Assembly (NCBI RefSeq): GCF_000714545.1
Contig: NZ_AUNB01000028.1
Coordinates: forward strand, 1 to 42,154
DNA: 42,154 nucleotides
From: Thioclava indica
GTDB lineage: Bacteria > Pseudomonadota > Alphaproteobacteria > Rhodobacterales > Rhodobacteraceae
Direction: 5' to 3'
Below the pieces are notes generated by a model. That model was not told the DNA's origin and made no database searches. It saw nothing but the letters and a program-made list of their open reading frames with translations. The position numbers and the translations under genes were made by a program. This document shows positions 18,279 through 27,475 of this stretch, piece after piece; within the stretch, counting starts at the first letter, position 1, and each line of letters begins with the position of its first letter.

Positions 18279-19548
18279 AACGCGCGTCCCCGGTCTTCTG
18301 ACTTGGTGCACTTCGCATCCGCAATGGGATATCGGAGCGGATCTCGCGCCTTTCGGCATTTGCACGACGCGCGTAAATAATGACCATCGCCGTCAACAAC
18401 GTGATTGCCTCGAACTGTGTAAAGAACACCACTTCGCTGTTCATCAAGATCAGTTGACGTATTACGAAACCCGCCAGAAAAAGTGTCTCTGCCGACGGGC
18501 TCGCGATGGCCCAGCGAAAGATGCTGAATGCCGCGAAAAACACCAATCCGGCTTGCATCGCGATGCCGATCAGGCCGATTTCGACCGCGTTCGAGATGAG
18601 CGTGTTGTGAAAGTGGAAGCCGATCTTGGTGGTGATCCCGAACTGGGCCCACAGGCTTTCGGCGATCGGGTTTCCAATCACCCAAAAGCCTTTGAATCCT
18701 TGCCCCAAAAGCGGATGCAACGCGATTTGACCGAAGGCTATTTTCCAAAGGGTGGTCCGCCCGGTCAGGGTCACATCCTTACCGGTCTCACGCAGAACGA
18801 AATCCCCGATCTCTACAAAAAATCCGGTGATCAAGAGCACGGCAAACACCGCAAAAAGCCCCATCGCAAGGCCAAGGAAAACGCGTTGCCAGCGTGAGAG
18901 AAACCGCATCGGCGCGATCGCCAGCATCCCGATGCAGCCTAGAGCGGTGGTAATTGTGGCTCCGGCGGAATCCGCGCGATAAATCAACAGCGCCCCGGCC
19001 AGTAAATTGAGCAAGGCCAGAAATACCCAGCCTCCACGACCTTTGCGGTCCATCAGCACCGCCCAGCCGGAAAGCACGCAAATTGATGCGAACTGCGCCA
19101 GCGCATTTTTGGAGCTGAAGATACCGACCCAATGCCCGCCGGGATTGGAGCGCGAGATCGCGATGCTTGCCAGAGCCGGCAACAGCCAGCTGATCAGTAT
19201 GACCCGCAAAAGCGATGTCGTGGACAACCGGTAGGCGGCGGAAACTGCAATCGCAACGGTCAGCGCAAGCTGGATTGAATATCGCAGCGTCAGCCCCGGC
19301 GCGTTTGACCAGAACGTCGACAAAATGCACCAGCCGACTAGCAACCAAAGCGCACCGGCCCCCACGCTTTCCTTTGCAATATCTCCGGGACGACGGAGCA
19401 CGAGCGCCAGACACATCAGCAAAAAGACCAGCGCCGCCTTGCTCCCCAAAAGCGGTGTGAAATTCAGCGCAGTAAACGCAATTCCTAGTAGGACTGCGGT
19501 CGGCCTGATCGTCAGCACATGGGCTGATCGGCTCAGGGCAAGTTGCAT
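18271..19548 (-). CDS. exoQ: Polysaccharide polymerase, ExoQ/Wzy-like membrane protein
   Basis: A 425-residue inner-membrane protein with about ten to twelve hydrophobic helices and the O-antigen ligase/polymerase signature in its large loop: SSKNALAQF, RTTLWKIAFGQIALHPLLGQGF and FHFHNTLISNAVEIGLIG. ExoQ of S. meliloti (about 430 aa) polymerises lipid-linked repeats into long chains. The start at 19548 overlaps the GH16 stop by 16 bases and gives a normal Wzy N terminus; the open frame upstream runs inside the GH16 gene. Here the gene lies between exoK and exoL rather than after exoF as in rhizobia. Confidence 0.82.
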   Translation of the reverse strand: MQLALSRSAHVLTIRPTAVLLGIAFTALNFTPLLGSKAALVFLLMCLALVLRRPGDIAKESVGAGALWLLVGWCILSTFWSNAPGLTLRYSIQLALTVAIAVSAAYRLSTTSLLRVILISWLLPALASIAISRSNPGGHWVGIFSSKNALAQFASICVLSGWAVLMDRKGRGGWVFLALLNLLAGALLIYRADSAGATITTALGCIGMLAIAPMRFLSRWQRVFLGLAMGLFAVFAVLLITGFFVEIGDFVLRETGKDVTLTGRTTLWKIAFGQIALHPLLGQGFKGFWVIGNPIAESLWAQFGITTKIGFHFHNTLISNAVEIGLIGIAMQAGLVFFAAFSIFRWAIASPSAETLFLAGFVIRQLILMNSEVVFFTQFEAITLLTAMVIIYARRANAERREIRSDIPLRMRSAPSQKTGDARYG

Positions 19549-20330
19549 GTAACCGACTCCGGAAAAACGCAGCGTTGACCGAGGGGCGTATAAGCGAAAC
19601 GCGTCACGTTCATCACGACAGGCGCTGTGGGCTGCTTGAACGGACCCATCCAGTTTTTCAGCGTGTCGCTGCCCCAATGGCTGAAATAGATTTTCATTGG
19701 ATGGGTTGGGACATGGGCGGTTTCTTTGCGCACCAACACACCATCCACATACCATTTCAAGCTGTCGGGAGCCCAGATGAATGCATAGTTGTGATAGCCA
19801 TCGTCTGACGCCGGGGCGAAGTGATAGTATTGGCCGTCGCCAAAGTCATTGCCTGACACATACCGGTTAAGCCAAACAAGATTTGGCGCGCGCGTGAGAC
19901 GCTCAAAATCGATTTCGTCATGGGGCTGCTTGTGAATCGCGCCGGTAAAGCTGAAAAAGGCCGCGTTCAGCCCCGACCCCGGCGCACTTTTCATGCGCGC
20001 CTCGAAAGTCCCGTACCGGAACCATTTTTTCGTCTGCACCTCTGCGCACAAAGCCTTGTCGCCCGCTTTTCCGGGCGGAATGTATTTGAGGTCGAGCCCG
20101 CCATTCTTGCCGATCGCGAGCGCCGATTTCGACCATGTGCAGTTCTGTTGCGGCCCGTTGCTCCAACCATCAGAAATGTACCAAAGGTTGGGGTCCAGAC
20201 GTGCGAAATGCTCGACGAACGGGGTTGAGGTCGGTATGGGATTTTTCGCCCAAAGCGCAGTGGCACCCAGCCCGATCGCAACGCCCAGAATTACGGTCCG
20301 GGCCAAAATACGATTCATCGTGTGCAACAT
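19533..20330 (-). CDS. exoK: Secreted GH16 endo-beta-glycanase, ExoK-like
   Basis: A 265-residue secreted glycoside hydrolase of family 16. A signal peptide (ILARTVILGVAIGLGATALWA) is followed by the beta-jelly-roll domain. The catalytic motif reads DEIDFERL, with E139 as nucleophile, D141, and E143 as acid/base when counted from the chosen start. ExoK trims nascent succinoglycan outside the cell to adjust chain length. It is the first gene of the reverse exo operon, as exoK is near the start of the S. meliloti operon. Start is uncertain: ATG at 20330 or at 20318; neither has a strong ribosome-binding site. Confidence 0.88.
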   Translation of the reverse strand: MLHTMNRILARTVILGVAIGLGATALWAKNPIPTSTPFVEHFARLDPNLWYISDGWSNGPQQNCTWSKSALAIGKNGGLDLKYIPPGKAGDKALCAEVQTKKWFRYGTFEARMKSAPGSGLNAAFFSFTGAIHKQPHDEIDFERLTRAPNLVWLNRYVSGNDFGDGQYYHFAPASDDGYHNYAFIWAPDSLKWYVDGVLVRKETAHVPTHPMKIYFSHWGSDTLKNWMGPFKQPTAPVVMNVTRFAYTPLGQRCVFPESVTCNLP

Positions 20331-20416
20331 GACGTGTTTATTACTTTTGTACCAATACCTGCGCAATTCAACCCACCGAGTCTGCGACAAACAAGTCTAT
20401 TCCTTGCCACGAAAAC

Positions 20417-20435
20417 ACATCACGGAAACATCACG
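20417..20435. repeat. Direct repeat ACATCACG in the exoK / glycosyltransferase divergent gap
   Basis: ACATCACG occurs at 20417-20424 and 20428-20435, an 11-base spacing (one helical turn). The gap between the two divergent starts (20331-20548) must hold promoters for both directions, and this is the only repeated element seen. A short regulator-binding half-site pair is possible. Confidence 0.3.
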
Positions 20436-20548
20436 TTTTTTAACGATCGGTATCTAGTCGCTTTCAATATATTAGGGAAACATTGCTTTCCTGTTTGTTA
20501 ATAGCCTCAATGCATCAAACGCATTTTGAAACGGCAGATTGGGCGAAA

Positions 20549-21790
20549 ATGACGGCGCAGGTGACGGTTTCTATAATCATGGCCAATTATTGCGCACAGA
20601 CCTATGTCGGTGCCGCAATTGCCTCGGTCTTGCGCCAAACAATGCCTGATTTTGAACTGATCATCGCTGACGACGCATCAACGGATGGCTCTGTGTCGGT
20701 GATCCGGGACTGGATGGCCCGCGATTCCCGGATCGTTTTGATCGAGACAGCGGAAAACCAAGGCGCGGCGCCGGCACGCAATCGCGCCCTGGACGTCGCG
20801 CAAGGCGAGTGGGTCGCCGTGATGGATAGCGACGACCTTTTGCACCCCGACCGCTTGCGTCGAATGCTGGAGGCCGCGCGCGCACTTGATGCGCAGATGG
20901 TCGCGGATGATATGGTGTTTTTCAGTGATACCCCAAACGCTGCGGGGCGCACTTTGTTGCAACCGATGGATCTGAGCGCGCCGCGTGCGTTCGACGTTAC
21001 GGACCTTATCTCCTCTGATCTTGCGAATGCGCCGTTGCCACCGCTAGGCTATATCAAGCCGCTGATATTGCGGGCAGCGATTGGCAAGTTGCGTTATGAC
21101 GAACGCCTTGTGATCGCAGAGGATTTTGATTTTTATCTGCGGCTGCTGCAAAGTGGAACGCAGGCGTTTTTGTTGCCCGATCCGATGTATCTTTACCGCA
21201 GGCATTCCGCCTCGCTCTCATATCGGCTTTCGGAGGACGCCCTTGAAAAAATGCTCGAGGCGCAAGAAAGATTTGCGCGTGATGCCGATCGCGCATTGCA
21301 TCCTCTCCTATCCAGACGGGCCGCGTTATTAACCCATATGCGTGCCTTCGCCGCATTGGTTGCGATGCTCAAGGCGCGCCGCTGGGCGTGCGCGATCGGG
21401 CAAATGGGAAGGCGGCCCCGTTTGGTTTTCGATTTGTTGCGTAGCTTTAAAGAGCGGGGCCTGCGCCGCTCGGGCGATCAACCCGAGCGGTGCAGGATGA
21501 CGCTTGGCCTTGGTGCGGACAAAGAGCCGCGCGCATCCATGTCATTCCCGACACCGCCTTTGCCGGGGGCAGCTTGGGCGCGCCCGGTCGCACCCGCTGC
21601 CGCCGCGCTATCGCGACTGGCCGCAGCGCATTCGCTTGAGGTAACCGCCTACGGTGCGGTCGGGCTTTGGGCTCTTTGGTTGCTACCGGACTGGGCGTCT
21701 GCACAGGTAGAGTTGGCCCCAGATGATCGAGCGGGGGCTGAACTGCCCCGACCAGATATCATCGGCCCGAATGGCCGCGGAGTCATCTGA
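20549..21790 (+). CDS. GT2 glycosyltransferase (ExoU/ExoW type) with unusual C-terminal extension
   Basis: A 413-residue protein. Residues about 5-110 are the GT2 donor domain: VSIIMANYCAQTYV, IIADDASTDGSV and VMDSDDLLHPDRL. The acceptor part has IKPLILRAAIG and VIAEDFDFYLRLL, very like the GT2 at 29580, so the two are probably paralogues playing the ExoU/ExoW roles (late sugars of the repeat). The last 75 or so residues (from about MSFPTPPLPGAAW) are a Pro/Ala-rich stretch with a possible membrane segment (AYGAVGLWALWLLPDW) not usual in this family. Start uncertain: ATG 20549 fits the family; TTG 20483 with AGGGAAA is an alternative. Ends 3 bases from the converging sulfotransferase. Confidence 0.75.
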   Translation: MTAQVTVSIIMANYCAQTYVGAAIASVLRQTMPDFELIIADDASTDGSVSVIRDWMARDSRIVLIETAENQGAAPARNRALDVAQGEWVAVMDSDDLLHPDRLRRMLEAARALDAQMVADDMVFFSDTPNAAGRTLLQPMDLSAPRAFDVTDLISSDLANAPLPPLGYIKPLILRAAIGKLRYDERLVIAEDFDFYLRLLQSGTQAFLLPDPMYLYRRHSASLSYRLSEDALEKMLEAQERFARDADRALHPLLSRRAALLTHMRAFAALVAMLKARRWACAIGQMGRRPRLVFDLLRSFKERGLRRSGDQPERCRMTLGLGADKEPRASMSFPTPPLPGAAWARPVAPAAAALSRLAAAHSLEVTAYGAVGLWALWLLPDWASAQVELAPDDRAGAELPRPDIIGPNGRGVI

Positions 21791-21793
21791 CGC

Positions 21794-22621
21794 TCAGCCA
21801 TAGCCGTATTTCGTCATCATCGCGTGAAACGGCGCGGGCAGGGCGCTTACCTGTGCCGCGTCCAAACTGCGTGTCCAGCCACCTATCGAGCGCGGTGTGA
21901 TCGGTTCTAGCACATTGGCGTGATGCGTGCGCAACGTCACGTCCCCCATCCGCGCAGGCACCTCGGTCAGAAAGCGGCTCTCAAACCTCAACCCTGCCCA
22001 GTCGAAAACCCTGGCAAAGCTGGTCTCGGGATCGCGCACAATGTCTTCGTAGCGCATCTGAAGGTGGGAGACTTTGCGCAAGTGGCGCTCGCACATCTCA
22101 TTGGCCGAGATCCAGCGCCGTGCGGCCTCGTCGATGTCGCGCATATCCGCGCGCACTTGCGACGCCACCGAGTCGCGCCCGTCGCGTAGCAAATGCAGGT
22201 ATTGCGCATCGGGATAAAATCGGGTGATCGACTTTAGATGCACGGTGTTCCACGGCGTTTTGTCGCCCCAGCGCGCCTGAGTGTAACCATGCTCGCCAGC
22301 CATGAACCGATAGAACCCATCCAGCAGCGCGCGCAAATTCCGCTGCGCGCGGGGCCATCTGGCCGCCGTATCTGCAAAGGGCGACAGGCTTGCGATGTCC
22401 ATGTCGTTACGGTGCGGATGGCGGTCGAAATAGGCGCAAAACAGCCAGACCTTGTCGCGCCATGACAGCAGGGCCGCGCGGCGCCAGTTTTCGATCAATT
22501 CGCCTAAAACATAGGTTTCCGGCGGGATATAGATCTGGCCCGAGGCCATCAGGACGCGCCTCACCAAAGTGTTGCCCGAACGCGGCGCACCGACGATCAT
22601 CAGGGGGGTATTTTTCGTCAT
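21794..22621 (-). CDS. Sulfotransferase (Sulfotransfer_3-like)
   Basis: A 275-residue enzyme expected to move sulfate from PAPS to a sugar or other hydroxyl. The 5'-phosphosulfate loop is MIVGAPRSGNTLVRRVL near the N terminus; the 3'-phosphate motif is LHLLRDGRDSVASQ; GDKTPWNTVHL fits the catalytic/substrate region; QMRYEDIVRDPE is the family's conserved YEDL-type segment. The ATG at 22621 overlaps the stop of the upstream glycosyltransferase (ATGA). Last gene of the flippase-sulfotransferase-GT-sulfotransferase operon, so the acceptor is most likely the exopolysaccharide. Confidence 0.85.
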   Translation of the reverse strand: MTKNTPLMIVGAPRSGNTLVRRVLMASGQIYIPPETYVLGELIENWRRAALLSWRDKVWLFCAYFDRHPHRNDMDIASLSPFADTAARWPRAQRNLRALLDGFYRFMAGEHGYTQARWGDKTPWNTVHLKSITRFYPDAQYLHLLRDGRDSVASQVRADMRDIDEAARRWISANEMCERHLRKVSHLQMRYEDIVRDPETSFARVFDWAGLRFESRFLTEVPARMGDVTLRTHHANVLEPITPRSIGGWTRSLDAAQVSALPAPFHAMMTKYGYG

Positions 22622-23787
22622 GTTGCGATCCTTGTCGATCTTGCCCGCCGGTGAAAGCCGACCCACTTTTTAAGTGTTACGCCGGGGGGGCTGCTACGAT
22701 CGCCGCGCTCAAACCGGAGGGAGGCCGCTGCCATCAACCGGGTGTAGCGTGCGACGACTTGCGTCGAAGAAAACTGCGCGCGGCACCACGCGGCGGCTTG
22801 CGCGGCCCTGTCGAGATGCGGCGCGGGATCGGACCGGATGCGTTCGATCATCGCGGGCACCTCATCCGGGCGGGCATATGTCGCATTGGCCCCGAAGGTC
22901 GGGCGAAGATGCTGGTCCAGCAGGCAAGGCAGCCCCATCATCATCGCCTCGGCGACCGTGCGCCCGAAAGCCTCACGCAAACCGGATGAGTGGAAATAGG
23001 AAAACAGGTCAAGCTGATCAAGGAATTTGACCGGATCAATCGCCCCGAACGGCAGTAAAACCCAATCGCTTGTATCAATCCCGCGCGCGGTGAAAAACTC
23101 TGGATCGGCACCCAGAACCTGCACTTGCGTGTGCGGCCCGGCGGGCAGGCTTGCGGCGATCTGCGCGGGCGTATCGGGCCATTTGTCGGGATGCGCCCGG
23201 CCGTGTCGTCCGATCACGATATCTGGGCCTGATAGTCGGGTCCGGCTCGGAACCCATCGCGTTATATCAAAGCAGTTTGGCCAGTCCTCGGGAGCCAGCG
23301 CAATCAACGGCTGAAAGCTGCGCAATTGCGCGCGCACCAAACCCGAGACCGGCAGCCATTCCATGCGTCGCGCGTGACCGATACAGCGCCCCAGCGCACG
23401 CCCTGTCGAAACCGGATCGTAACACAGCGCACCATTGCCCAGAAACGGCGGGTGATGGGCGACCATAAACAGCCGTTCACACTTTGGCAGGCGCAGCGGT
23501 CGTTCTGACGCGGCGATCTGGGCCGCACCAAAGACCTGAGGGTTATGTAAGAACAGCGTCTGTGTGCGGCTTGGTGAAATCTCGATGCCATCAAGCGCAA
23601 GCAGAGCAATCAAATCGCGGTTATCTGTGTCGCTGTCTTGAAAAAACTGTCCCGAATGATGGAAATGCACGCCTACACGCATCCCCGCACCGAGAAACGC
23701 CCTCACGTCGCTTGCAAAGGCCTGCGCCGTGCCGCCGCTAAAGCGGGGGTCGGTCACTAGAGTTACGTCGCATACGCTCGCGGTCAT
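22618..23787 (-). CDS. Glycosyltransferase family 4-like
   Basis: A 389-residue GT-B glycosyltransferase. The N terminus (DVTLVTDPRFSGGTAQAFASDV) is the usual acceptor-side Rossmann start with a GGT loop; the C-terminal half has DIVIGRHGRAHPDKWPDT and, in the donor site, LDLFSYFHSSGLREAFGRTVAEAMMMGLPCLL, where the E-x7-E acids of GT4 enzymes lie. It probably adds a sugar of the exopolysaccharide repeat. A good AAGG site precedes the ATG. It lies between two sulfotransferases in one operon. Confidence 0.82.
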   Translation of the reverse strand: MTASVCDVTLVTDPRFSGGTAQAFASDVRAFLGAGMRVGVHFHHSGQFFQDSDTDNRDLIALLALDGIEISPSRTQTLFLHNPQVFGAAQIAASERPLRLPKCERLFMVAHHPPFLGNGALCYDPVSTGRALGRCIGHARRMEWLPVSGLVRAQLRSFQPLIALAPEDWPNCFDITRWVPSRTRLSGPDIVIGRHGRAHPDKWPDTPAQIAASLPAGPHTQVQVLGADPEFFTARGIDTSDWVLLPFGAIDPVKFLDQLDLFSYFHSSGLREAFGRTVAEAMMMGLPCLLDQHLRPTFGANATYARPDEVPAMIERIRSDPAPHLDRAAQAAAWCRAQFSSTQVVARYTRLMAAASLRFERGDRSSPPGVTLKKWVGFHRRARSTRIAT

Positions 23788-23821
23788 GCAGGCTGCCTTT
23801 CGGATGACACGTCGCGACCGC

Positions 23822-24466
23822 TCAGGCGTGATAGCCCAACAGCTCTATATCCTTGCGATACAGCTTGGCCACGCGGTCATATGTTTCGTCATCATAATAG
23901 CTGCGCCAATCGCGGCTGCGTTTGGAGACATTCCGTTTGGGCAGATCGGCCGGTAGGCCAAGATCACTCGCGATCGCCTGAAAATCATCGCCTAAATTTT
24001 CGAATCTACCGATCCGTGTCACCATTTGCACATCGTTCTCATCGAATAGAAACGAACTTTGCTGGCGCGGAAAATGGTCTTCGCGATAAGCGACGTATTC
24101 CTTGAGACTGTCAAATCCGAGAGCGATCTTGTGTTCAGGATTGGCCGGTGTCTGGCGCGCATACTCATAGGCCGAAACCGTCCAGTCCCAGGGATTGCGC
24201 ACGAAGCCGAACGAATAGGTGCTGTCGTATAGTCCCGCGGGCATGATGTTGCGGATGTCGCGTGCCATCAGGTGTTGGCCATGCGCAAGATGCGCACGCC
24301 AGCTTATCGAACGCCCCACAAACTCGGGGCTTTCGCGAAGCAGTTTATTGGCGACCCGGCTGCGAAACAGCACGCCGCAATACTGCCGAAAACTTTCAAC
24401 GATCGACTCTCCTGCCGTTTTCCATACATGGACGAAAACGAAGTTCTTTTCTTGTGAGTACAGCAT
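23822..24466 (-). CDS. Carbohydrate sulfotransferase (Sulfotransfer_2-like)
   Basis: A 214-residue enzyme of the short carbohydrate sulfotransferase type. FVHVWKTAGESIVESF near the N terminus is the 5'-phosphosulfate site (KTAG), and FGFVRNPWDWTVSAYEYA is the 3'-phosphate site (RNPxxxxxSxY). It differs from the sulfotransferase at 21794 in family, so the two probably modify different positions. Located 34 bases before the glycosyltransferase and 39 bases after the flippase in the same direction. Polysaccharide sulfation is inferred from the operon. Confidence 0.85.
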   Translation of the reverse strand: MLYSQEKNFVFVHVWKTAGESIVESFRQYCGVLFRSRVANKLLRESPEFVGRSISWRAHLAHGQHLMARDIRNIMPAGLYDSTYSFGFVRNPWDWTVSAYEYARQTPANPEHKIALGFDSLKEYVAYREDHFPRQQSSFLFDENDVQMVTRIGRFENLGDDFQAIASDLGLPADLPKRNVSKRSRDWRSYYDDETYDRVAKLYRKDIELLGYHA

Positions 24467-24505
24467 CAGGACACCTGGTGTAGGGAGGTTTCTGTTGGAC
24501 GCCTC

Positions 24506-25972
24506 TCATGCTGAGCGTTTTTCGCGCATGAAGTGACGTAGATGGGCGGTGTTTTCAATAAGGAAGCCGCGATTGGTCACATAGCTCGCAGTCAAAAAAC
24601 TGAGCGCGGCCATACCACACAGAAGCAGCACATTTGTCAGCGATCCGCCCCAGAGCGGGGGGGAAAGCGCGTGAACCCCAAGCAAGGTAGCGACCATCAC
24701 GAGCGCACCGATCAGGCTGGGCGCAAAGCGCGCGAGCACCAGTTTTAAAGGGATTCCCAGTTTCTTGGCGACTTCTGCCTGAAAGGGAAAGAACAGCAGC
24801 AAATTTGCGCCAGTGTACAAAACCGCAAGCCAGAACGTGGAGCCCAGCCAGACGCCAATCGCGAAACTTGGTAAAAACAGCGCCAGCCGGATCAGCGACC
24901 AGGCGAGGAGCCGGTCTGTGTGCCCTAAAACCTTGAGCGCATCGGTTGATGGGGTATTTAACGACTGAACAGCACCGGCGATCGCAAGCACTGTGAACGT
25001 CGGCGCAATCGAGAGCCATTGCGGCCCCAGAAGCAACCCGATGATCGGCTTGGATATCACTGCAAGCGCAAGCATTACCGGAATGACCATCAACCCGACG
25101 GCGGCGTTCAACTTGAGAAACAACAGTCTAAGCCAGACGGGATCGGAACTGACCTTGGCCATTGCCGGATAAGCCGCAAAGCTTATTCCGCGCGCCACAA
25201 CCTGATTGGGAAGCTGCATAAGTTGATAGGCGCGGCTATAAAGCCCCAATGCATCAGCGCCCATGAACCGCCCGATCAAGAGTGTGTCGGATTGCCGGTT
25301 CAGGAACGTCACGAAACCGGATGCGGTCAAGCGCAGAGAAAACCCGGTCAAATGCCGGATCTCGCCCCAGCTGTAGCGCGCCAGAATCGGGACGCGTGAC
25401 AAGGCAATGGCGCATAAAAATTTGACCCCGGCCAACACGACTTGCTGCACGATTAACGCCCAAACGCCTGCCCCCATTACGGCTGCGACAACGGCTGTGC
25501 CAGCAGATGCGATGACGGAAATCAGATCGATCAGCGCGACTTTCGAAAGTTGCTGGTGCTTTTGTAGCCAGCAAATCGGAATCGATCCGAGAACCTGCAA
25601 CAGCATCGCAAATCCAAGAACGCGCGCCATCGAAACGATTTCGGGGTGACCGTAATAGGCCCCCAGGAAAGGCGCGCTTAGCCATGCCACAAACGCGAGG
25701 CCCCCTCCGATCATCAGGGTCGTCCAAAGCGCGGATGCCCACATCTCGTCTGACGGGTTGGGTGTTCGCACCATCGCAGGCGCCAGTCCGAAGTCCCCAA
25801 ACACCGCGAGGAATGCAAAGAGGGTCATGCTCATCGCGGCAATGCCAAATTCATCGGGGCTGAGAATGCGTGCCAGAATTGGCAACACGACCAGAATATT
25901 CAGCGCAATGCGAATAAGCGAGCCGCTCATGATGATCGCCGCACCGCGGGTAGAACGTCTGGCTTCGCCCAT
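24506..25972 (-). CDS. exoT: Polysaccharide flippase, ExoT/WzxC-like
   Basis: A 488-residue inner-membrane protein with about twelve to fourteen hydrophobic helices, of the PST (polysaccharide transporter) family. The N terminus GAAIIMSGSLIRIALNILVVLPILARIL and LSPDEFGIAAMSMTLFAFLAVFGDFGL is typical, as is YSRAYQLMQLPNQVV. It would flip the lipid-linked repeat to the periplasm; S. meliloti ExoT is 494 aa. Start 25972 is favoured by AAGGA seven bases upstream; ATG 25993 is possible, and the longer frame upstream is not protein-like. First gene of the sulfotransferase operon, divergent from the GT2 at 26122. Confidence 0.87.
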   Translation of the reverse strand: MGEARRSTRGAAIIMSGSLIRIALNILVVLPILARILSPDEFGIAAMSMTLFAFLAVFGDFGLAPAMVRTPNPSDEMWASALWTTLMIGGGLAFVAWLSAPFLGAYYGHPEIVSMARVLGFAMLLQVLGSIPICWLQKHQQLSKVALIDLISVIASAGTAVVAAVMGAGVWALIVQQVVLAGVKFLCAIALSRVPILARYSWGEIRHLTGFSLRLTASGFVTFLNRQSDTLLIGRFMGADALGLYSRAYQLMQLPNQVVARGISFAAYPAMAKVSSDPVWLRLLFLKLNAAVGLMVIPVMLALAVISKPIIGLLLGPQWLSIAPTFTVLAIAGAVQSLNTPSTDALKVLGHTDRLLAWSLIRLALFLPSFAIGVWLGSTFWLAVLYTGANLLLFFPFQAEVAKKLGIPLKLVLARFAPSLIGALVMVATLLGVHALSPPLWGGSLTNVLLLCGMAALSFLTASYVTNRGFLIENTAHLRHFMREKRSA

Positions 25973-26121
25973 GCTTTTGTCCTTGTAAGACATGGCCCGT
26001 ATGGCCGATATTATGATTTTCGCAGTTGTGCAGTAGAACAATAGAACAATCGTAAAAACGTATATTCGCTGATTATGATGCCAGCGCGGCATCTTTCAAA
26101 TCAACAGATTGGGTGGTCGCA

Positions 26122-27255
26122 ATGACAGCAGCCTTCATCAGTGTAATTTTGCCGACATATAACCGCGCCGACCTGATCGGCGAGACGCTGGAAAGCCTCT
26201 TTGCTCAAACGCGGTGCCCGGATGAAATTCTTGTTATCGACGATGGATCCACCGATGGCACTGCGGCGCTCCTCGCGAACTACGGCGACAGCTTACGGGT
26301 TTTGCGCCATGACAACGCTGGCAAGGCAGTTTCGCTTAACCGGGGCCTCGCAAGCGTCAGGGGGGATTTGATATGGATCGTCGATGACGATGACATACTT
26401 GTCCCTGACGCCTGCGCGCATCTTGCCCATGCGCTTGAGGCTGACCCAACACTGGATTTTTGCGCCGGTCGGCATCTCGATTTCACCCATGACCCTGTGG
26501 CTGGTGCCAAGGTGCTACGCGCGCCCGGCTACATGCGCTCTTCATCGCCAGGGCGTATTTTCCCCGATCTGTTGGAAGGGTGTCATATTTTCCAACCCGG
26601 CCTGATGGTTCGGTCACGGGTTTATGGCGCTGTCGGGCCGTTTCGAGACGATCTGGTTCGCTCGCAGGATTACGAGATGATCTTGCGCCTGTCGCGGCAC
26701 CATCGGGGCGTGCAACTGGATGAAGTTGTTTTCTGGCACCGCGACCACGAGGGTGCGCGTGGTCAGGCTGGAAACCGCTTTTCCGCGGCGCAAAATGCCG
26801 ATCGCTGGGCGGCCTTCAACGCGCGGATCTTTTCCGAGTTGTTGGCAGATCTGAGCGACGCTGAGTTGTTCTCGCCCGCTGAATGGTCGGCGACCCCCGT
26901 TGATGCGCGGCCCCGGTTAGCGCGCATTGCGCGTGCGACCATCAAGGCGCGCCAGCGAATGTGGTCTGAGGCATTGTCTGACATTGAAGTGGCGGCGCGC
27001 CTTGGTGGGGGCGGGCTCAGCGCACTGGAGCGTGCCCTGCTGGGGCGCGCGTCACTCTCCAGTCTCGGCACACCAGAGCTGATTGCAGATACGGGGCTTC
27101 ACGCCCGTGTGCGCAGGTTGCGGCACCTCGGCCCGCTCGGGAGCGCTTGTCGAAATATCCTGCGCAAAAGCATTCGCTGGCAGCTACGCCGCGCGCTGGC
27201 GCAACATGATCTAAGGCGCTCTCTTAGCATCACGCGTTTCTTCCTGAGAACTTAG
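26122..27255 (+). CDS. GT2 glycosyltransferase
   Basis: A 377-residue family 2 glycosyltransferase: ISVILPTYNRADLIGETLESL, ILVIDDGSTDGTAALL and WIVDDDDILVPDA (metal-binding acids), then an acceptor region with VRSQDYEMILRLSRHH (ED-type base) and an HxDHEG turn. The C-terminal 120 residues are helical and basic (RIARATIKARQRMWSEAL), possibly membrane-associated. It precedes exoY but is separated from it by 409 bases, so it is probably its own transcription unit. The ATG at 26122 is preferred over GTG 26113. Sugar specificity unknown. Confidence 0.82.
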   Translation: MTAAFISVILPTYNRADLIGETLESLFAQTRCPDEILVIDDGSTDGTAALLANYGDSLRVLRHDNAGKAVSLNRGLASVRGDLIWIVDDDDILVPDACAHLAHALEADPTLDFCAGRHLDFTHDPVAGAKVLRAPGYMRSSSPGRIFPDLLEGCHIFQPGLMVRSRVYGAVGPFRDDLVRSQDYEMILRLSRHHRGVQLDEVVFWHRDHEGARGQAGNRFSAAQNADRWAAFNARIFSELLADLSDAELFSPAEWSATPVDARPRLARIARATIKARQRMWSEALSDIEVAARLGGGGLSALERALLGRASLSSLGTPELIADTGLHARVRRLRHLGPLGSACRNILRKSIRWQLRRALAQHDLRRSLSITRFFLRT

Positions 27256-27435
27256 CCCGCGATGGCACAGTGTCGCGTTGGCATCGGCCGGAGTTCAAAA
27301 TAAAAGCCAACAGCGACTCGGGCAAAACTATGACCTTCGCGAGGAAATGACGGTATCGGAACGTCCTGGCTCCAAGAATATGTCGTAGTTTCGGCGCTGC
27401 TTTGCCTAATTTTTCAGCACTTATTCTTGCAAAAC

Positions 27436-27455
27436 GCAAAAAATATATTTTTTGC
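27436..27455. promoter_or_regulatory. Perfect 20-bp AT-rich palindrome
   Basis: GCAAAAAATATATTTTTTGC is its own reverse complement over all 20 bases. It lies 20 bases before the first GGTAA palindrome and about 210 bases before exoY. AT-rich sites with T-A steps are known targets of MucR/Ros regulators of exo genes in rhizobia; a role here is inference. Confidence 0.45.
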
Positions 27456-27475
27456 CCTGTCAAAACCTAAGGTCA

